64,000 nt of DNA from Aldehydirespirator sp028819505 (GCA_965207755.1 OZ242297.1:1798001-1862000), one strand, 5' to 3'; counted from the first letter of the stretch, positions 23,330-32,523 are shown. Numbers and translations: made by a program. The notes: generated by a model not told the origin, from the sequence alone.

Positions 23330-25873
23330 CTAGAGCCGGGGATCGACCGGCTCGCTCTCGAGTGCGAGGACGCCGAAGACGCACTCATGCACCCGGGCGA
23401 GGTGCTCGTTGGCCACGAACCGATCGAGGGCCTCGATCCCGAGCGCGAACTCACGCCGGGCCAATGACGACTTGCGACCGATCGACCGCTGCCGCAGACG
23501 CTCAAGATTCGCCGCCTCGAGATACTCGGGGCCGTAGATGATGCGCAGGTACTCGCGGCCCCTGCACTTGACGCCGGGCTGGACGAGCGAGCCCGCGCCG
23601 GTCATGATCGGCTCGGCTGGCTTGACGACTGCGCCCTCGCCTCCGCCGTCGGTCAGTGAGTGCCACCAGTCCGTCGCATGCTTCACCGACGTATCGTCGC
23701 CCAAGTCGACGAACCGGCGGTCGGTGCTGCGGAGTGCGGACGGCTCGCAGTCAGCCAGCGCATCGATCTCCTCGAGATGCCAGCGGTGGGGCCGGCGAGC
23801 GAGCACCTCACCCTCGGCCGCGAGGATCTGGAACGGGGCGATCTCGACGCCGTCCGCGCCGTCGATGTCCCAGCAGTAGCGGCGATACGAATCGACGTAC
23901 GCCGCGACATGCCCGGCCCGCTCTGCGGTGCGGGCCGCGAGAGCCTCTATATCGACGCCGCGTCCGGCCGCGTCGGCCATCGATCCACATGCGGAATCGA
24001 GCGCGGCCGTGCCCGCCGCGCCGACCGCGGCATACAGACGCTGAATCAGACCGGCTGCCTTGGCCGACCACGGCAGGATCTCTGCATCGAGGATGAGCCA
24101 GTCCGTGCCGAGGCGGCTCCACAGCCCCGTGGCGTCGGCCGCGGTCCGCACCCGGTCGAGCAGGGCACCGGTCACGGCCGCTTCGGAGAAGAAGGATCTG
24201 CCGGTGCGGGTGACGATGACGCCGGCCTCGGCATTGGAGATGCCGAACCTCGACTGGGCTGCGTCGGCGTCCCGGGCGACGACCAGCACCGCCCGCGAGC
24301 CCATGTGCTTCTCCTGGGCCACGACTTCGTCGACGCCTGCCTTGCGGAAGTACGAGAACGCCTCGTCGGGATGCTCGAGGTAGTCGGGACGGACCGAGGC
24401 AGCCGCGGGCGCCATGGTCGGGGGCAGGTACGGGAGCCATCTCGGGTCGGCCGCGAAGCGGCTCATGACTTCGAGGGCAGCGCTCGACCGCTCGGCTTCG
24501 ATCAGCACCCGCCCAGCCAGCCTCGTCTCGATGTGGTGCTTGCCCAGCACCGCGCCGACGTCGAGCAGCCGTGACGGTCCCGACGACGCGCCGGCTGTGG
24601 GGCGGGCGGGCCGGATCGGCTCGTAGTGCTCGGCGACTGCGGGCACCGACACCAGGTCGCGCTCCGGCCAGCGCAGTGCGGTCAGCTCTCCTCCGAAGAC
24701 CGCTCCGGTGTCGACGCAGATCGTGTTGTTGACCCAGACCGCCTCGGGGACCGGAGTGTGGCCGTACACGACCGCGGCCTCGCCGCGATAGTCCTCGGCC
24801 CACGGATACCGCACCGGCAACCCGAACTCGTCGGTCTCGCCGTCGGTGTCGCCGTACAGCGCGAGGTCCCGCACGCGGCCCGAGGAACGCCCGTGATAGC
24901 GCTCGGGGAGGCCGGCGTGGGCGACCACCAGCCGGCCGCCGTCGAGCACGTAGTGGCTGATGAGGCCGTCAATGAACTCTGCGACTCGTTCGGAGAACTC
25001 GGGGGCCCGCCGCTGCAGCTGCTCGAGCGACTCGGCCAGCCCGTGGCTGACCCGGACGTTGCGTCCCGCGATGGCCCGACCCAGCTTGACCTCATGATTG
25101 CCCGCGACGCACAGCGCACTGCCGGCAGCCACCATGGACATGGCGATGTCGAGCACTTCGGCGACACCGGGGCCGCGGTCGACCAGGTCGCCGAGGAACA
25201 CTGCTCGGCGGCCCTCCGGATGCGCGACGGGCTCGGCCGCGGTGTCGTAGCCCAACCGGTCGAGCAGGCTCAGCAGCTCGACATGGCAGCCGTGGACGTC
25301 GCCGATGATGTCGAACGGGCCGGTGTCGCCGCGGCGGTCGCTCCAGATCCTGGTGCGGACCACCTCGACGCCGTCGAGCTCTTCGAGCGAGCCGAGCGTG
25401 TAGACCCTCGTGAAGCGTTCCTTGCGCAGCCGCTTGACCCCGCGGCGCAGGGTGTCGTGCTGACGCTTGATGGCATGCACCGGTGTGCGGCGGTCCCGGC
25501 GCTTCTCGTTGTGGGCCAGGCACGCGGCGACGGGGAGGTCGAAGACGATGGCGGTAGCCAGCACGTCCCAGCGGCGCGCCATCTCGAGGAGGGCCTTGCG
25601 GTCCTCGGGCTTCGTGTTGGTGGCATCGACCACCGTGAGGCGACCGATCTCGAGACGCTTGTCGACGACGGTGTGGAGCAGTTCGAAGGCTGCCGAGGTG
25701 ACGGACTGGTCGGTCTCGTCGTCGCCGACCAGGGCTCTGCACCGGTCGCTCGACACGACTTCGGTGGGAGCGAAGTGCCGTCGAGCGAACGTCGACTTGC
25801 CCGAGCCGGACGCGCCGCAGAGCACCACGAGTCCGAGTTCGGGCATCTCGATGCGGTCGAGCCGGCGTCTCAC
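23330..25873 (-). CDS. pnkp: Polynucleotide kinase-phosphatase-ligase of bacterial RNA repair (Pnkp)
   Basis: A three-domain enzyme of 847 aa that heals and seals broken RNA. An N-terminal 5'-kinase has P-loop GASGSGKST (about residues 20-28). A central metallophosphoesterase reads FDIIGDVHGCHVELLSLLDRLGYD, then LGDLVDRGPGV, AGNHEVKLG and VVAHAGLPE: the binuclear metal site of the 2',3'-phosphatase. A C-terminal nucleotidyltransferase/ligase has the adenylated Lys in EKHMGSRAVLV. The length matches the known clostridial enzyme. GTG 25873 has GAGGCGG in front; ATG 25846 is an alternative. hen1 ends 10 nt upstream, so the two form an operon. The Hen1 partner is needed for the ligase to work in characterised relatives. 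Confidence 0.93.
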   Translation of the reverse strand: MRRRLDRIEMPELGLVVLCGASGSGKSTFARRHFAPTEVVSSDRCRALVGDDETDQSVTSAAFELLHTVVDKRLEIGRLTVVDATNTKPEDRKALLEMARRWDVLATAIVFDLPVAACLAHNEKRRDRRTPVHAIKRQHDTLRRGVKRLRKERFTRVYTLGSLEELDGVEVVRTRIWSDRRGDTGPFDIIGDVHGCHVELLSLLDRLGYDTAAEPVAHPEGRRAVFLGDLVDRGPGVAEVLDIAMSMVAAGSALCVAGNHEVKLGRAIAGRNVRVSHGLAESLEQLQRRAPEFSERVAEFIDGLISHYVLDGGRLVVAHAGLPERYHGRSSGRVRDLALYGDTDGETDEFGLPVRYPWAEDYRGEAAVVYGHTPVPEAVWVNNTICVDTGAVFGGELTALRWPERDLVSVPAVAEHYEPIRPARPTAGASSGPSRLLDVGAVLGKHHIETRLAGRVLIEAERSSAALEVMSRFAADPRWLPYLPPTMAPAAASVRPDYLEHPDEAFSYFRKAGVDEVVAQEKHMGSRAVLVVARDADAAQSRFGISNAEAGVIVTRTGRSFFSEAAVTGALLDRVRTAADATGLWSRLGTDWLILDAEILPWSAKAAGLIQRLYAAVGAAGTAALDSACGSMADAAGRGVDIEALAARTAERAGHVAAYVDSYRRYCWDIDGADGVEIAPFQILAAEGEVLARRPHRWHLEEIDALADCEPSALRSTDRRFVDLGDDTSVKHATDWWHSLTDGGGEGAVVKPAEPIMTGAGSLVQPGVKCRGREYLRIIYGPEYLEAANLERLRQRSIGRKSSLARREFALGIEALDRFVANEHLARVHECVFGVLALESEPVDPRL

Positions 25874-25883
25874 AGCAGCCGCC

Positions 25884-27272
25884 TCATCGGCTGAACACCG
25901 CCATCTGTGTCGGAGGCCCGCACACCGGATCGACCGGGCCGACGGCGCTGATCTCGACGCTGTAGCCGAAGCGCTCCGCCATGCCGGCGGCCCATGCCTC
26001 GAACTCGGCCCGAGTCCATTCGAAGCGATGGTCCTCGTGGCGCAGGCCCCTGCTGTCGAGCCGTTCGAAGTTCTGGTTGTACTCGCGGTTCGGAGTGGTC
26101 AGCACCACCGTCGAGGCGGAGACATGCCCGAACACCACATCGGCGAACACGTCGAGGCGGTCGGGGTCGAGGTGCTCGACAGCCTCGACGACCGTCGCCA
26201 CGTCGAAGCCCCGCAACCGGGAATCGGTGTAGGTCAAGGCACCCTGAAGCAGCTGGACGCGCTCGCGGCGACGCTCGGACATGTTCTCGAGCCTCAGACG
26301 CTTCTCGGCCCTATTGAGCGCCCCCACCGACACGTCGACTCCCACGGCGCGGGTCACTGCGGGCTCGACGATCAGCCGCTCCAGAAGCCGGCCCTCCCCG
26401 CACCCGAGATCGAGAACGCTTCCCGCCCCGACGCTCCGCACGACTTCGAGCACCGCCTCCAGTCTCTGCTCACCCAGGCGGAGGGGTGCTTCGGTCGCTT
26501 GCTCGGCCGCGTCTCGCTGCGTGTCCAGGAGGTCGGAGTCCTCGCCGGTGTCGGCGAGACGGGCCAGCGCCTCCCGGGTGTAGTCGGGAAGACGCAGGTA
26601 ACGGCGGGCGATCAGGTCCGACTCAGGGTGAGATCCGAGCCAGTCGCCGCCCCGTGACAGCAGTTTGTCCACCTCGTCGGGGCCGATCCAGTAGTGCTTG
26701 TTGTCGTCGAGCACCGGGAGCAGCACGTAGAGGTGTTCCAAGGCCGAGCGCACCGTTTGACGGCCGGCCAGTCGAGCCGACACGTGGCGGCTGTCCCCCC
26801 AGGCCGGAAACTCGGTGTCCAGTGCTATGGACGAGCAGTCCACGTCGTAGCCCAGCGGCTCGAACAGGCGCCGCAGCAGTTGCTGCCCGCCCCGCACCGG
26901 CACGACCGGCAGGCCGACCTCGAGGTCGAGCGACTGCCCGACCAGTTCGGGCCGGGCCTCGCACGTGCCGTTCAAGGCTGTGCGGAACAGGCGCCCCAGG
27001 GCAACGCTCAACATCGACGACGCCGCATAGGGCCGGTCGTTCAAGTAGGGCTCGAGTCCTTGGGCTCGACGGTGCTGCCGGTGACGTGTCCGGCCGAAGG
27101 GGTCGACCTCGACGTAGGTCGTCGCCGTGCACCGCTGCGGGGTGGCCTCGGGGTAGAAGACGTGGGCGCGCCCGAAGCCGACGTCGACGGAGCGCACACG
27201 ATCGGGGTGCTTGTGCAGCAGGTGCCCCAAGTCGGTAGCGACAGGCGTCGTCGAGGTCAGCGAGACGAGCAT
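25884..27272 (-). CDS. hen1: 3'-terminal RNA ribose 2'-O-methyltransferase Hen1
   Basis: A protein of 462 aa from ATG 27272 (MLVSLTSTTPVATDLG). The N-terminal half is the Hen1-specific domain that contacts and activates Pnkp. The C-terminal half is the methyltransferase: SAM motif VLDLGCGEGRLLERL, and the metal-binding set in VVEAVEHLDPDRL with a later His in FGHVSAS, followed by VLTTPNREYN. It methylates the 2'-OH at the cut so the repaired junction cannot be cleaved again. The open frame extending to 27782 is antisense to the SDR gene and is not real. The start lies only 60 bp from the divergent SDR start. Confidence 0.93.
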   Translation of the reverse strand: MLVSLTSTTPVATDLGHLLHKHPDRVRSVDVGFGRAHVFYPEATPQRCTATTYVEVDPFGRTRHRQHRRAQGLEPYLNDRPYAASSMLSVALGRLFRTALNGTCEARPELVGQSLDLEVGLPVVPVRGGQQLLRRLFEPLGYDVDCSSIALDTEFPAWGDSRHVSARLAGRQTVRSALEHLYVLLPVLDDNKHYWIGPDEVDKLLSRGGDWLGSHPESDLIARRYLRLPDYTREALARLADTGEDSDLLDTQRDAAEQATEAPLRLGEQRLEAVLEVVRSVGAGSVLDLGCGEGRLLERLIVEPAVTRAVGVDVSVGALNRAEKRLRLENMSERRRERVQLLQGALTYTDSRLRGFDVATVVEAVEHLDPDRLDVFADVVFGHVSASTVVLTTPNREYNQNFERLDSRGLRHEDHRFEWTRAEFEAWAAGMAERFGYSVEISAVGPVDPVCGPPTQMAVFSR

Positions 27273-27332
27273 GGATTGGACATTCAACCCGGTTGCATTA
27301 GGTTTCCGGCCCCGCAACCTCGGGGACAGCTC

Positions 27333-28067
27333 ATGCCAACTGCGATCGTGACCGGAGGAGCCAGGGGTCTGGGCCGGGTCTACTGTCTGGCCCTGGCCGG
27401 CGACGGGTTCGACATCGTCGTGGCCGACCTGCTCGACACCGCCCAGGCCGTAGACGAGATCACCGCCGGTGGCGGCCGGGCTGTCGGCTGGCATACCGAC
27501 GTCAGCTCCGCGGCCGGCACCGAGGCTCTGGCCGCGGCCGCAGCCGGCGCGTTCGGCACCATCGACGTGCTGATCAACAACGCCGCCTACTACTCCCAGA
27601 TCACCCGCAGCCCGTTCCACGAGGTATCGCTGCAGGATTGGGACCGGGCCTTCGAGGTCAACGTGCGGGGCGCCTGGCTCATGTCCTGCGCGGTCTACCC
27701 CTACATGAAGCAGCAGGGGTCGGGGAAGATCATCAACATCTCCTCCACCACCTGCTTCAAGGGCACGGTCGGCTTCCCCCACTACGTGGTGAGCAAGACC
27801 GCCCTCATCGGACTGACGCGCTGCCTGGCCGAGGAGCTCGGCCCGGACGGGATAACGGTCAACACCGTGAGCCCCGACCTGATACCCAACCCGTCGCTGC
27901 GTCCCTCCGACACCGCCAGCGACGAGTTCGTGGTGGCCGGACGCTCCATCAAGCGCACCCAGGTGCCAGAGGACATGGTCGGGACGATCCTGTACCTCGC
28001 GGGCCGCGGCTCCGACTTCGTGACCGGCCAGAACCTCGTGGTCAACGGGGGCGCCTTCTACCAGTAG
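27333..28067 (+). CDS. Short-chain dehydrogenase/reductase
   Basis: NAD(P)-dependent oxidoreductase of 244 aa. Cofactor motif TGGARGLGRVY at the N-terminus, NNAAYYS in place of NNAG, catalytic Ser in INISSTTCFKG, and the YxxxK dyad HYVVSKTALIGLTR. The C-terminal FVTGQNLVVNGG is the usual last strand. Start ATG 27333; the longer open frame is antisense to hen1. E1 alpha/beta genes follow on the same strand 70 bp downstream. Substrate unknown. A fossil of its 3' end exists at 23222-23282. Confidence 0.92.
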   Translation: MPTAIVTGGARGLGRVYCLALAGDGFDIVVADLLDTAQAVDEITAGGGRAVGWHTDVSSAAGTEALAAAAAGAFGTIDVLINNAAYYSQITRSPFHEVSLQDWDRAFEVNVRGAWLMSCAVYPYMKQQGSGKIINISSTTCFKGTVGFPHYVVSKTALIGLTRCLAEELGPDGITVNTVSPDLIPNPSLRPSDTASDEFVVAGRSIKRTQVPEDMVGTILYLAGRGSDFVTGQNLVVNGGAFYQ

Positions 28068-28135
28068 GCCCCCTCCCAGCTCCCCGGTGACGGCCCGATT
28101 CTGTCCGATCTGGACGACGCTCTAGCCTGAGCCGA

Positions 28136-29194
28136 ATGCCGCTGAGTGGAGCGCCCTACGGCAAGCACCAGATCGTCCTGCCGGAGCCCTTCGACGAGTC
28201 GCTGAAGGACGCCCCCATCGATCTCGAGATCCGGATCGAGATGTTCCGCAAGCAGCACCAGATCCGGCAGCTCGAGAAGCGGCTGTACACCCTGTTCCTG
28301 GAAGGGCTGGTGAGGGGCACCAGCCACCAGTCCATGGGCATGGAGGCCACCAGCGCGGCGTTCGGCGTGGCGCTTCGCCCCGACGACTACAGCTTCAACA
28401 CCTACCGCGGCCACGGCCACACCGTCGCCCGAGGCGTCCCACCGGAACCGATCATCGCCGAGCTTCTGGGCAAGGCGACCGGATTGGTGGGCGGCAAGGG
28501 CGGGTCGATGCACCTGACCTCGGTGGAGCACGGGATGATGGGCAGCTACGCCATCATCGGCGCCCACCTGTGCATCGCCAACGGCGCGGCATGGTCGGCC
28601 AAGCTGCGGGGCACGGACCAAGTGGCGGTGGCATTCTTCGGCGACGGGGCCACCAACATCGGGGCGTTCCACGAGGCCGTCAACTACGCGGCCAACTACC
28701 GGCTCGGAACCATCTTCGTGTGCGAGAACAACCTCTACATGGAGTACACGCCGATCGCTGAGGTCACCCCGGTGAAGCATCCGGCAGCCGACCGCGCCCC
28801 GGCCTACGGGCTGGACGCCACCATCGTCGACGGCAACGACGCCGACGCGGTCTACCTCGCGGCTCGGGCTGCCATCGAGCGGGCCCGCACCGGCGGCGGA
28901 CCGTCGATCATCGAGGCCAAGACCTACCGCCACGGCGGTCACAGCCGCGCCGATCCGGGCAAGTACCGCCCGGACCTCGAGGTCGAAGCGTGGTTGGATC
29001 ACGATCCCATCCCGATGTACCACCAGCGTCTCCTCGATCTCGGTGTCGGCGAGGACCGCCTGACGGCGATCATTCAGGAGGTCGCGGCCGAGATCGATCG
29101 GGCGGCCGCGGCGGCCAAGAGCGCGCCCGAGCCTCCCGCCGAGGCGCTCTGGACCAACGTGTGGGCGAATGGGGGCTCCCAGTGGCGGAACTGA
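28136..29194 (+). CDS. Thiamine-diphosphate-dependent dehydrogenase E1 component, alpha subunit
   Basis: A protein of 352 aa of the pyruvate/acetoin dehydrogenase E1 alpha type. ThDP motif GDGATNIGAFHEAVNYAANYRL begins near residue 165 (GDG...N), and the phosphorylation-loop-like YRHGGHSRADPGKYR is near 265. GHGHTVARGV and GGKGGSMHL are family signatures. The beta subunit overlaps by 13 nt, confirming a two-gene E1. No E2 or E3 gene is adjacent. With an SDR upstream, an acetoin or similar C4 substrate is possible; pyruvate is equally possible. Confidence 0.92.
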   Translation: MPLSGAPYGKHQIVLPEPFDESLKDAPIDLEIRIEMFRKQHQIRQLEKRLYTLFLEGLVRGTSHQSMGMEATSAAFGVALRPDDYSFNTYRGHGHTVARGVPPEPIIAELLGKATGLVGGKGGSMHLTSVEHGMMGSYAIIGAHLCIANGAAWSAKLRGTDQVAVAFFGDGATNIGAFHEAVNYAANYRLGTIFVCENNLYMEYTPIAEVTPVKHPAADRAPAYGLDATIVDGNDADAVYLAARAAIERARTGGGPSIIEAKTYRHGGHSRADPGKYRPDLEVEAWLDHDPIPMYHQRLLDLGVGEDRLTAIIQEVAAEIDRAAAAAKSAPEPPAEALWTNVWANGGSQWRN

Positions 29195-30156
29195 CCTACC
29201 GGGAGGCGGTCGCCGCCGGCATCGCCCAGGAGATGCGCCGAGACCCCTCCGTCGTGTTCCTCGGTGAGGACGTGGGCGGGGCCGGGGGCGTCTTCAAGAC
29301 CACCGCCGGCCTGCTGGAGGAGTTCGGACCCGACCGGGTCGTGGACACACCGATATCCGAGCAGGCCATTCTCGGCGCAGCCATGGGAGCGGCCATGACG
29401 GGGCTGCGGCCCATCGCCGAGATCATGTTCTCCGACTTCTTCGCGGTGTGCTGGGACTTCGTCGCCAACGAGATCGCCAAGTCGCGCTACATGACCGACG
29501 GCATGGTCGGCTGCCCGCTGGTCATCCGGTCCGGCAACGGCGCGGGCCTGCGCTTCGGTGCCCAGCACTCCCAGAGCATCGAGAACTGGGCGATGGCCGT
29601 CCCCGGCGTGAAGGTGGTCGCGCCGTCCACGCCGAAGGACCTGATCGGGCTGATGGCCGCCTCGGTCCGCGATCCCGACCCCGTGCTGCTGTTCGAGCAC
29701 AAGGCCCTCTACCCCTCCAAGGGCGAGGTCCCCGAGGGCGAGATCGTCGACGAGCTGGGCAAGGCCCGTGTGCTGCGGGACGGATCCGACGCCACGGTGG
29801 TGGCTCTGGCGCGGATGGTGCCGCGGGCGCTGGAGGCGGCTGATCGTCTCGCGGCCGAGGGCATCCACCTGACCGTCATCGACGTCCGCAGCCTGGTCCC
29901 GCTGGACACCGCCACGATCCTCCGATCAGTGGCGGGGACCAGCCGGCTTTTCACCGTGGAGGAGAACCCGCGCCTGTGCGGCTGGGGCGCCGAGATCTGC
30001 TCGATCGTCTCCGAGGAGGCGTTCTGGGATCTCGACGGCCCCATCGTGCGGATCACAACGCCGCACCTGCCCCTCGCTTCGGCTCCCAACCTGGAGGATC
30101 TGGCCCTGCCCGACGCCGACCGCATCGCGGCCACGATCAAGGCTGCACTGGGCTGA
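29182..30156 (+). CDS. Thiamine-diphosphate-dependent dehydrogenase E1 component, beta subunit
   Basis: A protein of 324 aa from GTG 29182, with GGGGG upstream; the reading overlaps the alpha stop by 13 nt. Signatures: ELTYREAVAAGIAQEM, FLGEDVGGAGGVFK, DTPISEQAILGAAMGAAMTG, GLRFGAQHSQSIENW and VIDVRSLVPLD. The transketolase pyrimidine and C-terminal domains are complete. Forms the alpha2-beta2 E1 with its neighbour. The stop is 6 nt from the convergent rdgB stop. Confidence 0.92.
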   Translation: MAELTYREAVAAGIAQEMRRDPSVVFLGEDVGGAGGVFKTTAGLLEEFGPDRVVDTPISEQAILGAAMGAAMTGLRPIAEIMFSDFFAVCWDFVANEIAKSRYMTDGMVGCPLVIRSGNGAGLRFGAQHSQSIENWAMAVPGVKVVAPSTPKDLIGLMAASVRDPDPVLLFEHKALYPSKGEVPEGEIVDELGKARVLRDGSDATVVALARMVPRALEAADRLAAEGIHLTVIDVRSLVPLDTATILRSVAGTSRLFTVEENPRLCGWGAEICSIVSEEAFWDLDGPIVRITTPHLPLASAPNLEDLALPDADRIAATIKAALG

Positions 30157-30162
30157 CGGCGG

Positions 30163-30744
30163 CTAGCTCCGGAGCATCTCAAGCAGGGCTCGCAGGGCCC
30201 GGGCGCGGTGGCTCATGGCGTTCTTGGCGGCCGGGCCCATCTCCGAGAAGGTGAGGCCACCGGCCTCGGCCGGCGCGAACACCGGGTCGTAGCCGAAGCC
30301 GCCCGTGCCTCGGGGTTCGGTGGTGATGGCGCCCTCGACGGTGCCCTCAGCCAGGACGCTGGTGCCGTCCGGGAAGCAGACCGCGGCCATCGTCCGGAAC
30401 CGGGCCGTCCGCTGCGATGGCTCCACGTCGCGCATCTGGTCCAGCAGCCGGGCCAGGTTGTCGGCGTAGCTCGCGCCGGGACCCGCGTACCGGGCCGAGT
30501 ACACGCCGGGGGCGCCGCCCAGAGCGTCGACTTCCAGGCCGGTGTCGTCGGCCAGAGCGGCCGCGCCCGCGAAGTCGCACACGGCCCGGGCCTTGAGGAT
30601 GGCGTTGCCCTCCAGGATGCCGGCATCCTCGACCACCTCGCCCATCCCGGCCGGGCGGGGCAGCAGCACGGCGCGGCCCTCCAGCACCTCGGCCATCTCG
30701 GCCACCTTGTCGGGATTGGCGCTGGCGCAGACCAGCTCGATCAT
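30163..30744 (-). CDS. rdgB: XTP/dITP diphosphatase (non-canonical purine NTP pyrophosphatase)
   Basis: A protein of 193 aa. It removes ITP, dITP and XTP from the nucleotide pool. Signatures: VCASANPDKVAEMAEVL at the N-terminus, ALADDTGLEVDALGGAPGVYSARYAG, GGFGYDPVFAP and the closing SHRARALRALL, matching the RdgB/HAM1 family. ATG 30744 overlaps the rph stop by ATGA, so it is translationally coupled to rph. The same order (rph-rdgB) is common in actinobacteria. Confidence 0.96.
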   Translation of the reverse strand: MIELVCASANPDKVAEMAEVLEGRAVLLPRPAGMGEVVEDAGILEGNAILKARAVCDFAGAAALADDTGLEVDALGGAPGVYSARYAGPGASYADNLARLLDQMRDVEPSQRTARFRTMAAVCFPDGTSVLAEGTVEGAITTEPRGTGGFGYDPVFAPAEAGGLTFSEMGPAAKNAMSHRARALRALLEMLRS

Positions 30745-31481
30745 CTGGCAGGAGGCGGGCTTGCGAGCATCGACCGCTGCGCGGCCATGATCTCCGAGAT
30801 CCCCTCCGAGGCCAGGTCGAGGAGCTCGTCGAGCTGGGACCGCGTGAAGGGCCGGCCCTCGGCGGTGCCCTGCACCTCCACCAGCTCGCCCTCGCCGGTC
30901 ATGACCACGTTGAAGTCCACGTCGGCGCGGGAGTCCTCGCAGTAGGGCAGGTCCAGCAGCGCCACGCCGTCGATCAGGCCGACGCTCACCGCGGCGCACT
31001 CCCCCACCATCGGCGACGCCTTCAGCTTGCCGGCCTGCATCAGCCGGGTCACCGCGTCGTGCAGGGCCAGGTAGCCCCCGCAGATCGACGCGGTGCGGGT
31101 GCCGCCGTCGGCCTGCAGCACGTCGCAGTCCACGATCACCTGGCGCTGCGGAAGCGCCTCCAGATCGACGACCGTCCGCAGCGACCGGCCGATGAGGCGC
31201 TGGATCTCTTTGGTGCGGCCGCCCACCCGGCGCGAGACCCGCTCCGGCGACGATCCCGGCAGCATCGAGTACTCGGCGGTGAGCCATCCGCTGCCGCGCC
31301 CGCGCATCCAGCGGGGCACGTCGTCGTCGATCGACGCCGTGCACAGCACCCGGGTGTCCCCGAACTCGGCCAGCACCGATCCGCCGGCCATGGTGGTGTA
31401 GTCGCGGCGGAACCTCAGCGGTCGCAGCTCGTCGGGCCTGCGACCGTCGGCGCGCCGGCGGTCGGCGCCGCCGTCGGTCAT
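30741..31481 (-). CDS. rph: Ribonuclease PH
   Basis: Phosphorolytic 3'-exoribonuclease of 246 aa that trims tRNA 3' ends. Signatures: DELRPLRFRRDY, GSVLAEFGDTRVLCTAS, RGRGSGWLTAEYSMLPGSS, GRTKEIQRLIGRSLR, DCDVLQADGGTRTASI and DLPYCEDSRADVDFNVVMT. The N-terminal 10 residues are Arg/Asp-rich. Operon with rdgB. Confidence 0.96.
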   Translation of the reverse strand: MTDGGADRRRADGRRPDELRPLRFRRDYTTMAGGSVLAEFGDTRVLCTASIDDDVPRWMRGRGSGWLTAEYSMLPGSSPERVSRRVGGRTKEIQRLIGRSLRTVVDLEALPQRQVIVDCDVLQADGGTRTASICGGYLALHDAVTRLMQAGKLKASPMVGECAAVSVGLIDGVALLDLPYCEDSRADVDFNVVMTGEGELVEVQGTAEGRPFTRSQLDELLDLASEGISEIMAAQRSMLASPPPAR

Positions 31482-31565
31482 CGCAGGATCTCCCGCATGG
31501 CCGCCGATCTGCGGTGGATCGACGAGCGCCGGCCGGCGGCGTCGCTGGCGGTCATCGCCTGCGCC

Positions 31566-32309
31566 TCACACCGTCATGACCAGACCGGGGCGGGCCACGT
31601 CGACGGGGCCGGGAAAAGCCTCGCCGGCCTCGGCCAGTTGCGCGGCCGGGTCGCATCCGGGGGCCAGATGGGTGAGCACCAGACGCTCGGCGCTGGCCTT
31701 GGTCGCGGCCCGGGCCGCCTGCCGGGCGCTCATGTGGGGGATGCCCTCATCCTCGCGCTCGCAGCCGTGGCTGGCGTCGCACATGGCGAGGTGGATGCCC
31801 TCCCCCAGCGACCGGAAGTCCCATCCGGGCCCGGAGTCGGAGCTGAAGGCGAAGGATCGGCCGCCCGAGTCCACCCGCACGGCCAGCGTCTCCACCGGAT
31901 GGTCGGTGAGGGCGAAGCTCCACTGCTGGTCGCCGATGGTCACCTTCGACGAGGGGTCGATCACGTTCCAGGCCAGGGGATCGGACCTGCCCGACCGCAT
32001 CACGGTGACGGCCCTGTCCATGGCCCGGGTCTCGGCCGTGCCGTAGACGGGGACTTCGCTGCGGGGCACGAACCAGATGAAGACGTTGCGGATCACCGGC
32101 AGCTCCAGCCAGTGGTCGGGATGGCAGTGGGTGGCGACGATGGCGCTGATGTCGGCGAGGTCCGTCGCCTCCTGCAGGGGCCCCAGTGTTCCCGGACCGC
32201 AGTCGAGCAGCACCGACGCGCCGGGGCTTCGCACCAGGTAGCCGGTGCAGGGGTTGCCGGGCGCGGCGTAGCTGCCGCTGCACCCGAGGACCGTTACCGT
32301 CAGCGCCAC
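31566..32309 (-). CDS. MBL-fold metallohydrolase (RNase Z-like)
   Basis: A protein of 247 aa. N-terminal VTVLGCSGSYAAPGNPCTGYLV and the zinc motif ATHCHPDHWLEL (H-x-H-x-D-H) near residue 58-68; second-half ligands in AMCDASHG and VLTHLAPG. The short form with an N-terminal GCSGS is close to RNase Z-like and phosphodiesterase-like hydrolases found next to rph/rdgB in actinobacteria. A nucleic-acid or cyclic-nucleotide substrate is possible; it cannot be decided here. Confidence 0.85.
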   Translation of the reverse strand: MALTVTVLGCSGSYAAPGNPCTGYLVRSPGASVLLDCGPGTLGPLQEATDLADISAIVATHCHPDHWLELPVIRNVFIWFVPRSEVPVYGTAETRAMDRAVTVMRSGRSDPLAWNVIDPSSKVTIGDQQWSFALTDHPVETLAVRVDSGGRSFAFSSDSGPGWDFRSLGEGIHLAMCDASHGCEREDEGIPHMSARQAARAATKASAERLVLTHLAPGCDPAAQLAEAGEAFPGPVDVARPGLVMTV

Positions 32310-32333
32310 CGGAACACTCCGGGTCGAGCGGTG

Positions 32334-32350
32334 CCGCGCTCGGCCTCTAG
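32334..32350 (+). repeat. Dispersed repeat, terminal fragment H
   Basis: CCGCGCTCGGCCTCTAG matches the right terminus of copies A and D. As in copy D, the terminal CTA is the stop codon of the minus-strand gene (rpmG here). The rest of the element is absent. Confidence 0.5.
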
Positions 32351-32508
32351 CGCTCCTCCTTGAAGACCACGTGCTTGCGGATCACCGGGTCGTACTTCTT
32401 GAGCTCGATGCGGTGACGGGTGTTGGTCTTGTTCTTGGTGGTCACGTAGGTGTAGCCGGTGCCGGCGGTGGACCGGAGCTTGATGATGGGACGCTTGTCG
32501 CTGGCCAT
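32347..32508 (-). CDS. rpmG: Large ribosomal subunit protein bL33
   Basis: 53 aa (starts MASDKRPIIKLRSTAGTGYT and ends VIRKHVVFKEER). TKNKTNTRHRIELKKYDP is the L33 signature. It contains no Cys, so it is the zinc-free (C-) form. It lies 15 nt after rpmB, the usual rpmB-rpmG pair. The gene is below typical ORF length cut-offs and is easily missed. Confidence 0.95.
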   Translation of the reverse strand: MASDKRPIIKLRSTAGTGYTYVTTKNKTNTRHRIELKKYDPVIRKHVVFKEER

Positions 32509-32523
32509 CGCCGCCTCCTTGCT

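Noticed and set aside
25884..27782. Extended hen1 frame starting inside the SDR gene
   Set aside because: The extra 170 codons are antisense to the SDR coding sequence; ATG 27272 gives the family length.
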